Source: an uncultured Microbulbifer sp.
GTDB lineage: Bacteria; Pseudomonadota; Gammaproteobacteria; Pseudomonadales; Cellvibrionaceae
Reading direction: 5' to 3'
DNA length: 64,000 nt
Assembly (NCBI RefSeq): GCF_947498635.1
Contig: NZ_CANMKV010000001.1
Span: forward strand, 209,186 to 273,185
The notes below the pieces were generated by a model that was not told the origin of the DNA, did not search any database, and saw nothing but the letters and a program-made list of their open reading frames with translations. Shown here in pieces: positions 26,651 through 36,172 of this stretch; within the stretch, counting starts at the first letter, position 1, and every line of letters begins with the position of its first letter. The position numbers were made by a program, and so were the translations under genes.

Positions 26651-28165
26651 TTGAAATATACGCTAATATTTTTGCTTATCTTCAGCGCCGTGGTTTCAGG
26701 CGCTTTCGCTGCCGTCGCATCGGGTATCAGCGTACCCTGGCGCCAAATTGTTGGCGGAGCGAAAACCGACGAACAGAAAGTAACCCAGGGCCTAACACCG
26801 GCCTCTGGCTACCAGCTGCAACTGTTTGCCGACAACGTGCCCAATGCTCGCTGGCTCGCAATAACCCGCAAGGGGGATCTCCTGGTTTCCCAGCCCAAAG
26901 AGGGCCGTATATCCCTGCTGTCCCCCGACCTTAACGGCGATGGGCGCGCCGACAGCCAACGCATGCTCATTGATGATCTGAACCGCCCTCACGGGCTTGC
27001 TTTCCACGAGAACTGGCTATATATAGCGGAAAGCGACGCCATTGGAAGGGTGCCCTTCGATCACTCCGATGGCCGTTTGGCTGGGCGTTACGAGCGAATT
27101 CTGGAAGACTTGGAGGATAGCGGACACTGGACCAAGACCATCGAAATGGGCCCCGATGGTTGGCTGTACCTAAGTAGTGGCTCCAGTTGTAACGTCTGCA
27201 TTGAAAAGGATCGCCGCCGCGCCACCATTATGCGCCTGCGCCCCGATGGTAGTGATCTAGAAATACTCGCCACCGGCTTGCGCAACAGCGTCGGGTTTGA
27301 CTGGTCGCCAAAAGACGGCGGTCTCTACGCCACTGACAATGGTCGCGACTGGTTGGGTGATAACTTGCCACCCGATGAACTCAATTTAATTCAGCCCGAG
27401 AAATTCTACGGTTGGCCTTACGCTTATGGCGACCGAATTCCAGATCCGGACTTCATCAATGACGAGAGTCCGACCATCAAAGAGATGATCGCCTCCTCCC
27501 TGCCCCCGGTGCATGAGTTCGCCGCCCACAATGCCCCGCTCGGTATCCGCTTTTTGCGCAGCCCGGAGCAGCAAACAGACTATCGCGGCGCCGCTCTGGT
27601 AGCGCTGCACGGCTCATGGAACCGAAGCGTCAAGGATGGCTATAAGGTGGTTTCCCTACACTGGGATGAAGGCGGAAATATTACCCAGAGGGATTTCCTA
27701 TGGGGCTTTCTCAGCCAAGACCGCAAGGAGGTTTCCGGCAGGCCCGTGGCCATTGCCGAGGACGGCCAAGGCATCATTTATATTTCTGATGATTACGCAG
27801 GCGCAATCTACCGCTTATCCCCCAGTGATCCACAAAAAACGGTAGCCCCCCGCAAAACCAAGGCCCCGGCCCCGGCCCCGGCCCCGGCCCCGGCCCCGGC
27901 CCCGGCCCCAGGCAGGGTACCGAAAAAACCTCCACCTGCGAACGCCGCTGCAGCACAGGAGGGCAGAGCCCTTTACCTAAGCCACAATTGCGCTCAATGT
28001 CACCAACAACAAGTACCCTTAAAAGAACTCAATAAGAAATACACACTGCAGACCCTCTCAGACTTTTTTGACACTCCAACACCACCCATGCCCAGGTACG
28101 ACTTTACTGACGAGCAAAAAAAGGCCCTGGCTCATTACCTACTCGCGCGCGAAGCCTTGCAATAG
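26651..28165 (+). CDS. PQQ-type sugar (sorbosone/glucose-like) dehydrogenase fused to cytochrome c
   Basis: 504 residues from the TTG at 26651, which gives a clean signal peptide (MKYTLIFLLIFSAVVSGAFA) with AGGG upstream; a GTG at 26570 would add 27 residues. Residues about 50-385 are a six-bladed propeller of the soluble-glucose/L-sorbosone dehydrogenase family: LNRPHGLAFHENWLYIAES, MGPDGWLYLSSGSSCNVC, LATGLRNSVGFDW, LPPDELNLI, ALHGSWNR. An Ala-Pro repeat linker (about 398-413) follows. The C-terminal domain has the heme c site NCAQCH, with a later Met-containing PPMPRYDF as possible sixth ligand. It should oxidise sugars or alcohols in the periplasm and pass electrons to its own heme. Substrate unknown; no PQQ synthesis genes nearby. 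Confidence 0.85.
   Translation: MKYTLIFLLIFSAVVSGAFAAVASGISVPWRQIVGGAKTDEQKVTQGLTPASGYQLQLFADNVPNARWLAITRKGDLLVSQPKEGRISLLSPDLNGDGRADSQRMLIDDLNRPHGLAFHENWLYIAESDAIGRVPFDHSDGRLAGRYERILEDLEDSGHWTKTIEMGPDGWLYLSSGSSCNVCIEKDRRRATIMRLRPDGSDLEILATGLRNSVGFDWSPKDGGLYATDNGRDWLGDNLPPDELNLIQPEKFYGWPYAYGDRIPDPDFINDESPTIKEMIASSLPPVHEFAAHNAPLGIRFLRSPEQQTDYRGAALVALHGSWNRSVKDGYKVVSLHWDEGGNITQRDFLWGFLSQDRKEVSGRPVAIAEDGQGIIYISDDYAGAIYRLSPSDPQKTVAPRKTKAPAPAPAPAPAPAPAPGRVPKKPPPANAAAAQEGRALYLSHNCAQCHQQQVPLKELNKKYTLQTLSDFFDTPTPPMPRYDFTDEQKKALAHYLLAREALQ
27862..27909 (+). repeat. (GGCCCC)8 hexanucleotide repeat in the coding sequence
   Basis: Eight uninterrupted GGCCCC units encode an (Ala-Pro)8 linker between the propeller and cytochrome c domains. 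No interruption or synonymous drift, so recent slippage-driven expansion is likely. Confidence 0.95.
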
Positions 28166-28236
28166 GCCCTGTCGCGTGCCAATTGACCCTCGCCGCGCCA
28201 GCGGCTAAGGTTGCCCCGCAATTACGAGGCAATGCT

Positions 28237-28488
28237 ATGGCGGCGAAGAAAAAATCGGCAACCTTTGAACAGAGCCTGGAGGCCCTGGAAGAATTAGTAG
28301 AGCGCCTGGAGGCCGGGGACCTCCCCCTGGAAGAGGCTCTGGCCGACTTTGAGCGCGGAGTTAAACTCACCCGCGAGTGCCAGAAGAAATTGGCCAGTGC
28401 CGAGCAAAAAGTCAAACTTCTAATGGAGGAGAACGGCAGTATTCGCGAGCTGCCATTCGATACCGACGACTCCCAGGGCGACGCCTAA
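28237..28488 (+). CDS. xseB: Exodeoxyribonuclease VII small subunit
   Basis: 83 residues. Small subunit that binds XseA in the single-strand exonuclease VII. The family pattern is complete: FEQSLEALEELVERLEAGDL, PLEEALADFERGVKLTRECQ, KKLASAEQKVKLLMEE. The ATG at 28237 has GAGG seven bases upstream and gives the usual MAAKKKSATFEQ start. It is directly followed by ispA with only the stop codon between, in the conserved xseB-ispA-dxs order. Confidence 0.93.
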   Translation: MAAKKKSATFEQSLEALEELVERLEAGDLPLEEALADFERGVKLTRECQKKLASAEQKVKLLMEENGSIRELPFDTDDSQGDA

Positions 28489-29397
28489 GTGAGTACTTTG
28501 CCACAGGCCCCCAAACTCCAGAGCTTCCTCAAAGAATCTTCACAGCGTGTAGAAACTCGGCTGCATGAGGCTCTCAGCGAACCCGGCAGCGATGCGGACA
28601 AGCTCTTTGAGGCAATGCATTACGCGGCGCTCGGGCCGGGTAAACGCCTGCGCCCAGCGCTCGTTTATGCCTGTGCCGAGATTTTCCATGGGGTCGATTT
28701 TAATGCGGCAAGATGCGACTCCAGCGCCGCCGCCGTGGAATGCATCCACGCCTATTCGCTGATACACGACGACCTCCCGGCCATGGATGACGATGACCTG
28801 CGCCGGGGCCGGCCCACTTGTCATATCGCCTTCGACGAGGCCTGCGCAATTCTCGCCGGGGATGCTCTGCAAACCCAAGCATTTGAACTGCTGCTGACAG
28901 ACAGTTCCGAACCCAGCCTAAAGCTACAGCTTCTACAGGAACTCGCCAGCGCCTCCGGCGGCCGGGGGATGGTCGCAGGCCAGGCGATTGATTTAGATTC
29001 TGTGGACAAAACACTGTCCCTGGAACAACTGGAGACCATGCACCGCTTGAAGACAGGTGCACTCATACGCGCCAGTGCGCGCATGGGCGCCCTGCTCGGC
29101 GGCGCCGATAACGCACAACTGGAAGCTCTTACCCGCTATGCCGAGGCTATTGGTCTGGCCTTCCAAGTTCAGGACGATATTCTCGACATCACCGTAGACA
29201 CCGCTGTACTGGGCAAGCCACAAGGGGCGGATGCCCTGCTCAACAAGCCCACCTATGTCTCCCTATTGGGCCTCGATGCTGCGAGGGAAAAGTTACGAGG
29301 CCTGCATAGCGAGGCCCTAAACGCTCTCGAAACCCTTCCCGGCGATACACGGTTGCTGAAGCAGCTGGCGGATTACATCGTCCAACGCAGCCATTGA
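28489..29397 (+). CDS. ispA: Farnesyl diphosphate synthase (geranyltranstransferase)
   Basis: 302 residues, trans-prenyltransferase making farnesyl diphosphate from IPP and DMAPP. The first aspartate-rich motif is DDLPAMDDDDLRRG and the second QDDILD, with GKRLRPALVY upstream. The CHIAFDEACAILAGDALQTQ block is typical. The start is GTG immediately after the xseB TAA, so translation is probably coupled. It supplies ubiquinone and undecaprenyl carrier synthesis. Confidence 0.94.
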   Translation: MSTLPQAPKLQSFLKESSQRVETRLHEALSEPGSDADKLFEAMHYAALGPGKRLRPALVYACAEIFHGVDFNAARCDSSAAAVECIHAYSLIHDDLPAMDDDDLRRGRPTCHIAFDEACAILAGDALQTQAFELLLTDSSEPSLKLQLLQELASASGGRGMVAGQAIDLDSVDKTLSLEQLETMHRLKTGALIRASARMGALLGGADNAQLEALTRYAEAIGLAFQVQDDILDITVDTAVLGKPQGADALLNKPTYVSLLGLDAAREKLRGLHSEALNALETLPGDTRLLKQLADYIVQRSH

Positions 29398-29490
29398 TTC
29401 GAGGCATTCGCCCCGCCATTGGGATGCAATATGCCCCTCACAGGCATACAATCCCCTCACTATTACCATTTGTAGCAATTGAACCGTTTG

Positions 29491-31407
29491 ATGCTCGAAG
29501 AAATTCCACGCACACGCCCGCATACGCCACTGCTCGACGCCATCGACGAGCCCGCCCAACTGCGCGCACTCGATGAACGCCAACTGCCCGAACTCGCCAG
29601 TCAACTGCGCGAGTACCTGTTGTTCTGCGTCGGCCAAACCGGCGGACACTTTGGCGCCGGCCTCGGTGTAGTGGAGCTGACCATCGCCCTGCACTATATC
29701 TACAACACTCCAGAAGACCGCTTGGTCTGGGATGTGGGTCACCAGACCTACCCCCACAAGATCCTCACTGGCCGCCGCGAGCAGATGCTCAGTATGCGTC
29801 AGCAGGGCGGCCTGTCCGGTTTCCCCAAGCGCAGTGAGAGCCCCTACGACACCTTCGGTGTGGGCCACTCCAGCACTTCGATTGGCGCCGCTCTGGGTAT
29901 GGCCCTGGGCTCTCCCGAGGAGCGCAAAGTAGTGGCGGTGATCGGCGACGGCGCCATGACCGCTGGTATGGCCTTTGAGGCCCTCAACCACGCGGCTCAC
30001 ACCGGCCGGGATATGCTGGTTGTGCTCAATGACAACAGTATGTCGATATCAAAGAATGTCGGCGGCCTGGCCACCTATTTCGCCAAAATCCTGGCCAGTA
30101 AAACCTACCTCAATATGCGCGAGGGCAGCCGTAAAATACTTTCGGCCATCCCCAAGGCTTGGCAATTGGCGCGGCGCACAGAGGAACACGTCAAGGGCAT
30201 GATCACCCCGGGCACTTTATTTGAGGAGCTGGGCTTCAATTACGTGGGTCCGCTGGACGGGCATAATATGCACGACCTGGTGCAGACCCTGCGCAACTTG
30301 CGCAGCCAACCGGGCCCGCAGCTGCTGCATATAGCCACCACCAAGGGCAAGGGCTTCGGCCCCGCAGAAGCGGACCCCGTGGGCTATCACGCACTGAACA
30401 AGCTGGAGCCCAAGAGCAAGGTCCAGGTCGCAGTGCCGGGCAAGAAAAAACTGCCCAAATACCAGGATATCTTCGGCCAGTGGCTGTGCGATACCGCGGC
30501 ACAGGACGAGCGCTTAATCGGCATTACCCCCGCCATGTGCGAGGGCTCGGGTATGGTAGATTTCTCCCAACGCTTCCCAGAGCGTTTCCACGATGTCGCC
30601 ATTGCCGAGCAGCACGCCGTCACGCTCGCCGCCGGCCTCGCCTGCGAAGGGCAAAAACCGGTAGTGGCTATTTACTCCACCTTCCTGCAGCGCGGCTACG
30701 ACCAAATGGTGCACGATGTAGCCATCCAGAACCTGGATGTCACCTTTGCCATCGACCGCGCCGGTCTGGTAGGCGAGGACGGCCCAACCCATGCAGGCAG
30801 CTTCGATCTGACCTTTATGCGCTGCCTGCCCTTTCTCGCTATCGCCGCGCCCAGCGATGAGAACGAGTGCCGCCAGCTACTGTATACCGCTTACTGCCAC
30901 GATGGCCCCGCTGCAGTGCGCTACCCTCGTGGCACGGGTATGGGCACCGCGCTCGAGGAGGAAATGCGCGAATTACCTGTCGGCAAGGGCCGCTTGTTAC
31001 GCGAGGGCAGCAATGTAGCAATTTTGAATTTTGGCACCATGCTCTCCCCAGCGATGGCCGCAGCTGAGCGCCTCGGTGCCACCGTAGCGGATATGCGCTG
31101 GGTAAAGCCACTGGATGAAGCCTTGATTGATGAACTGGCCGATCGCCACCAATTGCTGGTGACGATTGAGGAGAATACTATTGCCGGTGGTGCCGGCAGT
31201 GCCGTACTCGAGTATCTCAACGCTTCGGCCAGGACCATGCCCGTACTGCAGTTGGGACTGCCCGACCAGATTATCGAGCACGGTAAACACCAGGATCTGC
31301 TCGCCGAAATTGGCCTCGATGCCACAGGTATTGAGGAACAGATCCGCCGACGCCAACAGCTGCTGGGCGGGCACAATTTTATCGACCGCGCCGCCGCAGC
31401 CAACTGA
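29491..31407 (+). CDS. dxs: 1-deoxy-D-xylulose-5-phosphate synthase
   Basis: 638 residues from the ATG at 29491 (a TTG twelve bases earlier is also possible; neither has a good Shine-Dalgarno). Thiamine-diphosphate enzyme joining pyruvate and glyceraldehyde 3-phosphate, the entry of the MEP isoprenoid pathway. Motifs: [36 protein letters not shown], the ThDP site [17 protein letters not shown] with [28 protein letters not shown] (catalytic Glu) and [15 protein letters not shown]. Length is normal. Last gene of xseB-ispA-dxs. Confidence 0.95.
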   Translation: MLEEIPRTRPHTPLLDAIDEPAQLRALDERQLPELASQLREYLLFCVGQTGGHFGAGLGVVELTIALHYIYNTPEDRLVWDVGHQTYPHKILTGRREQMLSMRQQGGLSGFPKRSESPYDTFGVGHSSTSIGAALGMALGSPEERKVVAVIGDGAMTAGMAFEALNHAAHTGRDMLVVLNDNSMSISKNVGGLATYFAKILASKTYLNMREGSRKILSAIPKAWQLARRTEEHVKGMITPGTLFEELGFNYVGPLDGHNMHDLVQTLRNLRSQPGPQLLHIATTKGKGFGPAEADPVGYHALNKLEPKSKVQVAVPGKKKLPKYQDIFGQWLCDTAAQDERLIGITPAMCEGSGMVDFSQRFPERFHDVAIAEQHAVTLAAGLACEGQKPVVAIYSTFLQRGYDQMVHDVAIQNLDVTFAIDRAGLVGEDGPTHAGSFDLTFMRCLPFLAIAAPSDENECRQLLYTAYCHDGPAAVRYPRGTGMGTALEEEMRELPVGKGRLLREGSNVAILNFGTMLSPAMAAAERLGATVADMRWVKPLDEALIDELADRHQLLVTIEENTIAGGAGSAVLEYLNASARTMPVLQLGLPDQIIEHGKHQDLLAEIGLDATGIEEQIRRRQQLLGGHNFIDRAAAAN

Positions 31408-31554
31408 GTCAGCGGGCCCGATAACCTCTGGTTAACGGGCTCGCTCAAACATTGAGTTCTGCCAACGAGTACCTGCCACGTACTTTGCATTCGGCAGGTA
31501 CCACCGGGCTTGCCGCCCACCTATCCATTGGCTTCCGCTTGCTTTGGGGGAAAG

Positions 31555-33405
31555 ATGTCACTACTCAAGAAAGCCCTTATTACTTCGATCAGCCTGATCG
31601 CCAGCCTCAACGCTGCCGCCATGGAGCAAAGGGATTTCAAGAGGGCTTTCAGAGCCCTGCCTTCAGAAAATGCCTCAGAACAACTGGTGGCCCTGCAAGA
31701 CCTGCGCTACCGCTGGATCATGGAGAGCTTCCCCAGCCAAGCCACTTACGAGGGGTATCCCGGCCATAACGATCGCTGGGCGGACAATTCCAGCAAAGGT
31801 ATACAGCAACGCCAAGAGCAGACACGTCAACTGTTGGGCGCCGCCCGCAATCTCAACGTTGACACATTGCCCAAACAACAACAGCTCGACTACCAGTTGC
31901 TGTACCAGGATCTGCTCGGCGAAGTAAAGGGCTTCCAATTCCCCGATCACTTGCAGCCCGTCACCCATATGAGTGGCATCCAGCGCAGTGTGCCTGCCGT
32001 TATTAACAGCATGCCCAGACGCACCGTGGCCGATTACGAAGATATTCTGGCACGCCTCGCCAAGCTCCCCGCGCTGGTCACGCAAACACAGGCACTCATG
32101 CAACAGGGCATGAGAAAAGGTGTTACCCCGCCGCAGATCACTCTGCGTGACCTGCCCCGACAGATCCGTGCCCTGATCCCCCTAAACCCAGAGCAGAGCC
32201 CTCTACTGAAAACCTTTGCGGATATGCCCAAAACTATCCCCAAAGCAAAACAAAAAAGCCTGCGCCAGCGTGCCCTCGGTATCTACCGCGGGCAACTGTT
32301 GCCTGCCTGGCGGGGCATGGCCGAATTTGTCGAGAGAGAATATATCCCAGGAGCGCAGAAGAGCATCGCTCTCAGCAGTCGCCCAGATGGCCTGCGCTGG
32401 TATGCCCATGCGGTACTGACGAACACCACCACCGACCTGAGCCCGGAGGAAATCCACCGCATCGGTCTCGCCGAGGTGCGGCGTATCCGTGGAGAAATGG
32501 ATAAAATTATTCAAAAGGCAGGTTTCCAAGGGGACTTTAAAGCCTTTACCGAATTCCTGCGCACAGATGCGCGTTTTTATCACACCAGTCGCGAAGACTT
32601 ACTGAGGGATTACAGGGATATCGCCAAACGCATCGATGGCGAGTTACCGGCGTTATTCGGCACCCTGCCTAGATTGCCCTATGGCGTGAAGCCCATCCCC
32701 AGGTACTCGGAGCAGTCGCAAACAACCGCCTATTACCAACCCGGCTCTAAAGAAGCCGGACGCGCCGGTATTTTCTTTGCCAATACTTACAACCTCCCCA
32801 GCAGACCCAAGTGGGAAATGGAAGCCCTGACTGTGCATGAGGCGATGCCTGGCCACCACTTACAGATTGCCCTGGCTCAAGAGCAAGCTGATATTCACCC
32901 ACTGCGACGCATGACCCTGTATACCGCATTTGTAGAGGGCTGGGGCCTCTATTCCGAGAGCCTCGGGTATGACTTGGGTTTATACAAAGACCCCTACAGC
33001 GAGTTTGGTGCACTGACCTACGATATGTGGCGCGCGGTGCGCTTGGTGGTGGACACTGGAATGCATCAACTGGGCTGGAGTCGCGAACAGGCCATTGAGT
33101 ACTTTATGGATAACAGCGCCAAGCCATTGCACGATGTCACTGTGGAAATTGACCGCTACCTGGTCTGGCCCGGACAAGCTCTGGCCTATAAGCTGGGCCA
33201 ACTCAAGATTAAAGAGTTGCGGGCGAAAGCCGAGGAAAACCTCGATAGCAATTTTGATATCCGCGGCTTCCACGACGCCCTTCTCGGCGCCGGCGCCCTG
33301 CCCCTGAATATTCTTGAAGCTCGCATGGATCGCTGGATTGAAAGTCAGGGCTCTACATCGGCCCGGTCAACCTCGTCTGCAACCCAGCAAGCCTCAGCAG
33401 GCTAG
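31555..33405 (+). CDS. DUF885 family exported putative metallopeptidase
   Basis: 616 residues. The ATG at 31555 follows GGGGGAAAG and opens a signal peptide (MSLLKKALITSISLIASLNA). The family hallmark HEAMPGHHLQIALAQE, a zinc-type HExxPGHH motif, is at about residue 425, followed by FVEGWGLYSESLGYD with a likely third-ligand Glu and the conserved WPGQALAYKLGQLKI near the end. Function in the family is largely unproven; peptide hydrolysis in the periplasm is inferred from the motif. Single-gene unit ended by a strong terminator. Confidence 0.88.
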   Translation: MSLLKKALITSISLIASLNAAAMEQRDFKRAFRALPSENASEQLVALQDLRYRWIMESFPSQATYEGYPGHNDRWADNSSKGIQQRQEQTRQLLGAARNLNVDTLPKQQQLDYQLLYQDLLGEVKGFQFPDHLQPVTHMSGIQRSVPAVINSMPRRTVADYEDILARLAKLPALVTQTQALMQQGMRKGVTPPQITLRDLPRQIRALIPLNPEQSPLLKTFADMPKTIPKAKQKSLRQRALGIYRGQLLPAWRGMAEFVEREYIPGAQKSIALSSRPDGLRWYAHAVLTNTTTDLSPEEIHRIGLAEVRRIRGEMDKIIQKAGFQGDFKAFTEFLRTDARFYHTSREDLLRDYRDIAKRIDGELPALFGTLPRLPYGVKPIPRYSEQSQTTAYYQPGSKEAGRAGIFFANTYNLPSRPKWEMEALTVHEAMPGHHLQIALAQEQADIHPLRRMTLYTAFVEGWGLYSESLGYDLGLYKDPYSEFGALTYDMWRAVRLVVDTGMHQLGWSREQAIEYFMDNSAKPLHDVTVEIDRYLVWPGQALAYKLGQLKIKELRAKAEENLDSNFDIRGFHDALLGAGALPLNILEARMDRWIESQGSTSARSTSSATQQASAG

Positions 33406-33406
33406 G

Positions 33407-33435
33407 AAAAAAGGCAGGTATTTCCTGCCTTTTTT
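33407..33435. terminator. Bidirectional terminator
   Basis: Twelve-pair AAAAAAGGCAGG/CCTGCCTTTTTT stem between the convergent DUF885 and TonB-receptor genes; A and T flanks suit both strands. Confidence 0.9.
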
Positions 33436-33473
33436 ATTACCGAGCCACTTTCGTTGAAATTCATATAATCCTC

Positions 33474-35549
33474 TTACCACTCGGAAGATACAGACAGATA
33501 AATCGAGCGGGGCTCACCAGGAAAATACCTTTCTCCCACAAAACTGCTGTAGTCCGCTCGTTCTGCATAGGACTTATTCGTAAGGTTCAACAATCTTGCC
33601 GAAAGGGCCCAGCGATCAAATTCCCACCGAGTTCGCAAGCTCCATAAATTGTGTCCGGAATATTCATGCTGATTCTGGGGGTCAGTGTAGTAACGCCCCT
33701 GTTGCAACCACTCCAGCTCAGCCGTCATCTCCTGCCTCGGTTGCCACTGCAGACGATAGCTACCGAAAACCCTGGGGGCTGAGTCCACCTGATGGCCATC
33801 CAATAACACACCCTGCAGCGCTCGCTGATCACGATAACGATGCTCCGCATAACTGGAAGCAATCTCTACTCGCCAATCCTGGGCGAGTGCATAGCCAAGC
33901 GCCAATTCCACACCGCGATGTGCGGTTTCTCCGTTGGACTGGTTAAAATATTCCGTATCCCGAAAAATCACATTGCGCTTGCGCATTCCATAAGCCACCA
34001 GCTCATAGGAAAAGCGCTCTTTAAAGCCTCGCACCCCCAATTCAATACTACTGATTTGCTCAGAATCCAATTCAGCAACCGTCTGCTCTCTCTGTAAACG
34101 GTAAAGCTCTGTCGCTTGGGGAATACGATACCCCCAAGCTATATTTGAAAAAAGCTGTATGTTGGCACTGAGTTGAAAAGTAGCCCCCAATTTTGGCGAC
34201 CAATTATGGAAACGGTCTTTACGGTCTTCCGGTCGGCTAAACCTGCAACCGTCAAAGCCGCAGGGAGTACCATCCTCAGCAGTACGGCCCGACAACATTT
34301 TATTGTTGTAGTCATATTGCACCGACTCAAAACGTATTCCGCCGTAAAGTGTCAAAATATCGCTAACACGCCAAGTCATTAAGGTGAAAGGAGAGACGCT
34401 GTAAGTATCAACTTGATAGTCGTAGTGTTTTCCGACTGGAATAGTCGCCTGTAAAAAGTCTGACCCCTCTGTAAGCCTCTGCTGAATTTCCCGTAAATAA
34501 CCATGGGTAAACTCCGCGTCGAGCCCCATTACCACCTCCAAGTCGTCTCCCCCGACAAAAAGGTAACGGCTCAGCAGACCGGCACTCTCCTGGCCATTTT
34601 CTTCCAGCGCCTGCCCCGGTAGATAGTGCTGTAAAAAACGCATATCTGTTTTTCTTAGATAAGGCGTCAATAACAGCTGTCGCCCATTGCCCAGTTCGAT
34701 ATCAAACTTGGAGTAAAGTCGTATCGCAGAGGCATCGCGAAATGCTTCGGGGTTTGGGTTTTCCCTGCTGAGTTGCTGGTCCCGATATGAATACGAGCCT
34801 TCGATATACCCTGCGGTTTCCTGGTTTAAATTGGTGACTGCCAGGCGAGTGCGAATGTCTGCTCGCCCCATTGTCACCAGATGCTGGAGACTGAGCTTTT
34901 GCTGATCGTATCCAGATTGGTGCCGGTAACCACCATCCGATGCCAGGGAAAGATCTGCACGGACATCCCCCCTTTCAGAAATCGCAGTTCCTACTGAAAT
35001 ATTGGTTCGGTAGTAATCGTGTGGGCCGGTTTCAAAACCTAAAGTGCCGCTGAGGCCTGAAGTATTTCTGCCAATTTCTGGGCTAATAATATTTACTACA
35101 CCGTGAATAGCGTTGGAACCATGCAGGGTACCTGCCGGCCCCCGAATAACTTCCACTCGCTGGGCCATTTCACTGTGGGATTCAAACAATTCATTAATGT
35201 TACAGAAGCCATTTGCCCGCAGGGGGATGCCATCCTCCATGGTCAGCACACTGCCACAGGCTCCGGCGCCCGACAGCACTGGCGAGCGCAATGCAGGCAA
35301 ATATTCCTGGCCATTGCCCCTTGCCACATTGGCACCAGGAATCCTGACCAGACTCTGCTGGATATGGTTGTGATTAACCAGCTGCAGTACCTGCTCATCA
35401 ATCAATGAGAGACTATCCGGATAGCGCTGTATTTGCCTCTCAAAATGGCTGGCCGTTACTACTAACGTTTCAACATGCTCTGGACCAGCCAGAATAGTCT
35501 GGCTTATTGCCAACAAAATTAGTCCCAGGCTCTTAGGTTTTTTAAACAT
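33474..35549 (-). CDS. TonB-dependent outer-membrane receptor
   Basis: 691 residues. Signal peptide (SLGLILLAISQTILA), then the TonB box ETLVVTAS, a plug domain (about 40-155: IPGANVARGNGQEYLPALRS, VEVIRGPAGTLHGSNAIHGV), and a 22-strand barrel ending in the aromatic ...SVSSEW. The plug contains an unusual Cys pair (GACGSVLT and GFCNIN), likely a disulfide near the ligand face. No siderophore, B12 or sugar genes are adjacent, so the ligand is unknown. AAGGAAG precedes the ATG. It is transcribed away from the guanidinium exporter. Confidence 0.92.
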   Translation of the reverse strand: MFKKPKSLGLILLAISQTILAGPEHVETLVVTASHFERQIQRYPDSLSLIDEQVLQLVNHNHIQQSLVRIPGANVARGNGQEYLPALRSPVLSGAGACGSVLTMEDGIPLRANGFCNINELFESHSEMAQRVEVIRGPAGTLHGSNAIHGVVNIISPEIGRNTSGLSGTLGFETGPHDYYRTNISVGTAISERGDVRADLSLASDGGYRHQSGYDQQKLSLQHLVTMGRADIRTRLAVTNLNQETAGYIEGSYSYRDQQLSRENPNPEAFRDASAIRLYSKFDIELGNGRQLLLTPYLRKTDMRFLQHYLPGQALEENGQESAGLLSRYLFVGGDDLEVVMGLDAEFTHGYLREIQQRLTEGSDFLQATIPVGKHYDYQVDTYSVSPFTLMTWRVSDILTLYGGIRFESVQYDYNNKMLSGRTAEDGTPCGFDGCRFSRPEDRKDRFHNWSPKLGATFQLSANIQLFSNIAWGYRIPQATELYRLQREQTVAELDSEQISSIELGVRGFKERFSYELVAYGMRKRNVIFRDTEYFNQSNGETAHRGVELALGYALAQDWRVEIASSYAEHRYRDQRALQGVLLDGHQVDSAPRVFGSYRLQWQPRQEMTAELEWLQQGRYYTDPQNQHEYSGHNLWSLRTRWEFDRWALSARLLNLTNKSYAERADYSSFVGERYFPGEPRSIYLSVSSEW

Positions 35550-35756
35550 GCTTCCAGCTTATTCTTCCTTTTACATTAACCAACAATACAGGACCGTGAG
35601 TTTGTTTTCTCGCGCTGACCTAAATCCGCTCAAGCCTCCAAGTTAATCCTAGATTGCCAACATAAGTGGCAGACTGCTATTCCCCGACCTAACCTCCTGA
35701 AGGACAGTGCAGTAAGCACTTCTTCAATAAAAAATTACGCCTTAAAGAGGAAAAAA

Positions 35757-36074
35757 ATGGCCTGGTTCTACCTGTTAATAGCTGGTATCTGTGAAATTGG
35801 TTGGGTAGTTGGCCTGAAAATATCCCAGGAAGCACCCACCCGCGTATTAGGTGTTGTGTTGGCGGCTGTATTTATTAGCCTTAGCGGCTATCTACTATGG
35901 CTCGCACAGCGGGAAATTCCTATTGGCGTCTCTTATGCTGTCTGGACCAGTATCGGTGCCGCCGGTGCCTTTCTGGTGGGGCTTATTTTCTTCGGTGAGA
36001 CCGCCAGTCTCGGCCGGTATCTCGGCGTATTGTTAATTATTGCCGGTGTTGTCACATTAAAACTTGCCGGCTAG
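35757..36074 (+). CDS. sugE: SugE/Gdx small multidrug-resistance family guanidinium exporter
   Basis: 105 residues with four membrane helices. The proton-coupled Glu lies in LLIAGICEIGWVVGLK, and the Gdx-type helix-1 signature (Glu, Trp, Gly-Leu-Lys) separates it from QacE/EmrE drug exporters. Dual-topology homodimer that exports guanidinium. AGAGGAAAAAA precedes the ATG. I looked in the 200-base leader for the ACGR hairpin loops of guanidine-II or the knot of guanidine-III riboswitches and did not see them. Confidence 0.9.
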   Translation: MAWFYLLIAGICEIGWVVGLKISQEAPTRVLGVVLAAVFISLSGYLLWLAQREIPIGVSYAVWTSIGAAGAFLVGLIFFGETASLGRYLGVLLIIAGVVTLKLAG

Positions 36075-36088
36075 CCTTCTGTCCTTCG

Positions 36089-36155
36089 TTGAGGGCAGCT
36101 GTGGCTGCCCTCAATACGTAGAGTCATAACACTTACAGGCCTAAAAGGCCTGTAA
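36089..36155. terminator. Two tandem hairpins between convergent genes
   Basis: TTGAGGGCAG/CTGCCCTCAA (36089-36114) and TTACAGGCCT/AGGCCTGTAA (36133-36155), each ten perfect pairs. They lie between sugE and rsgA ends; neither has a long T run. Confidence 0.55.
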
Positions 36156-36172
36156 CCTGGATCGCCACAATA

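Noticed and set aside
35550..35756. Guanidine riboswitch upstream of sugE
   Set aside because: No paired ACGR hairpin loops (type II) or type III knot core seen in the leader.
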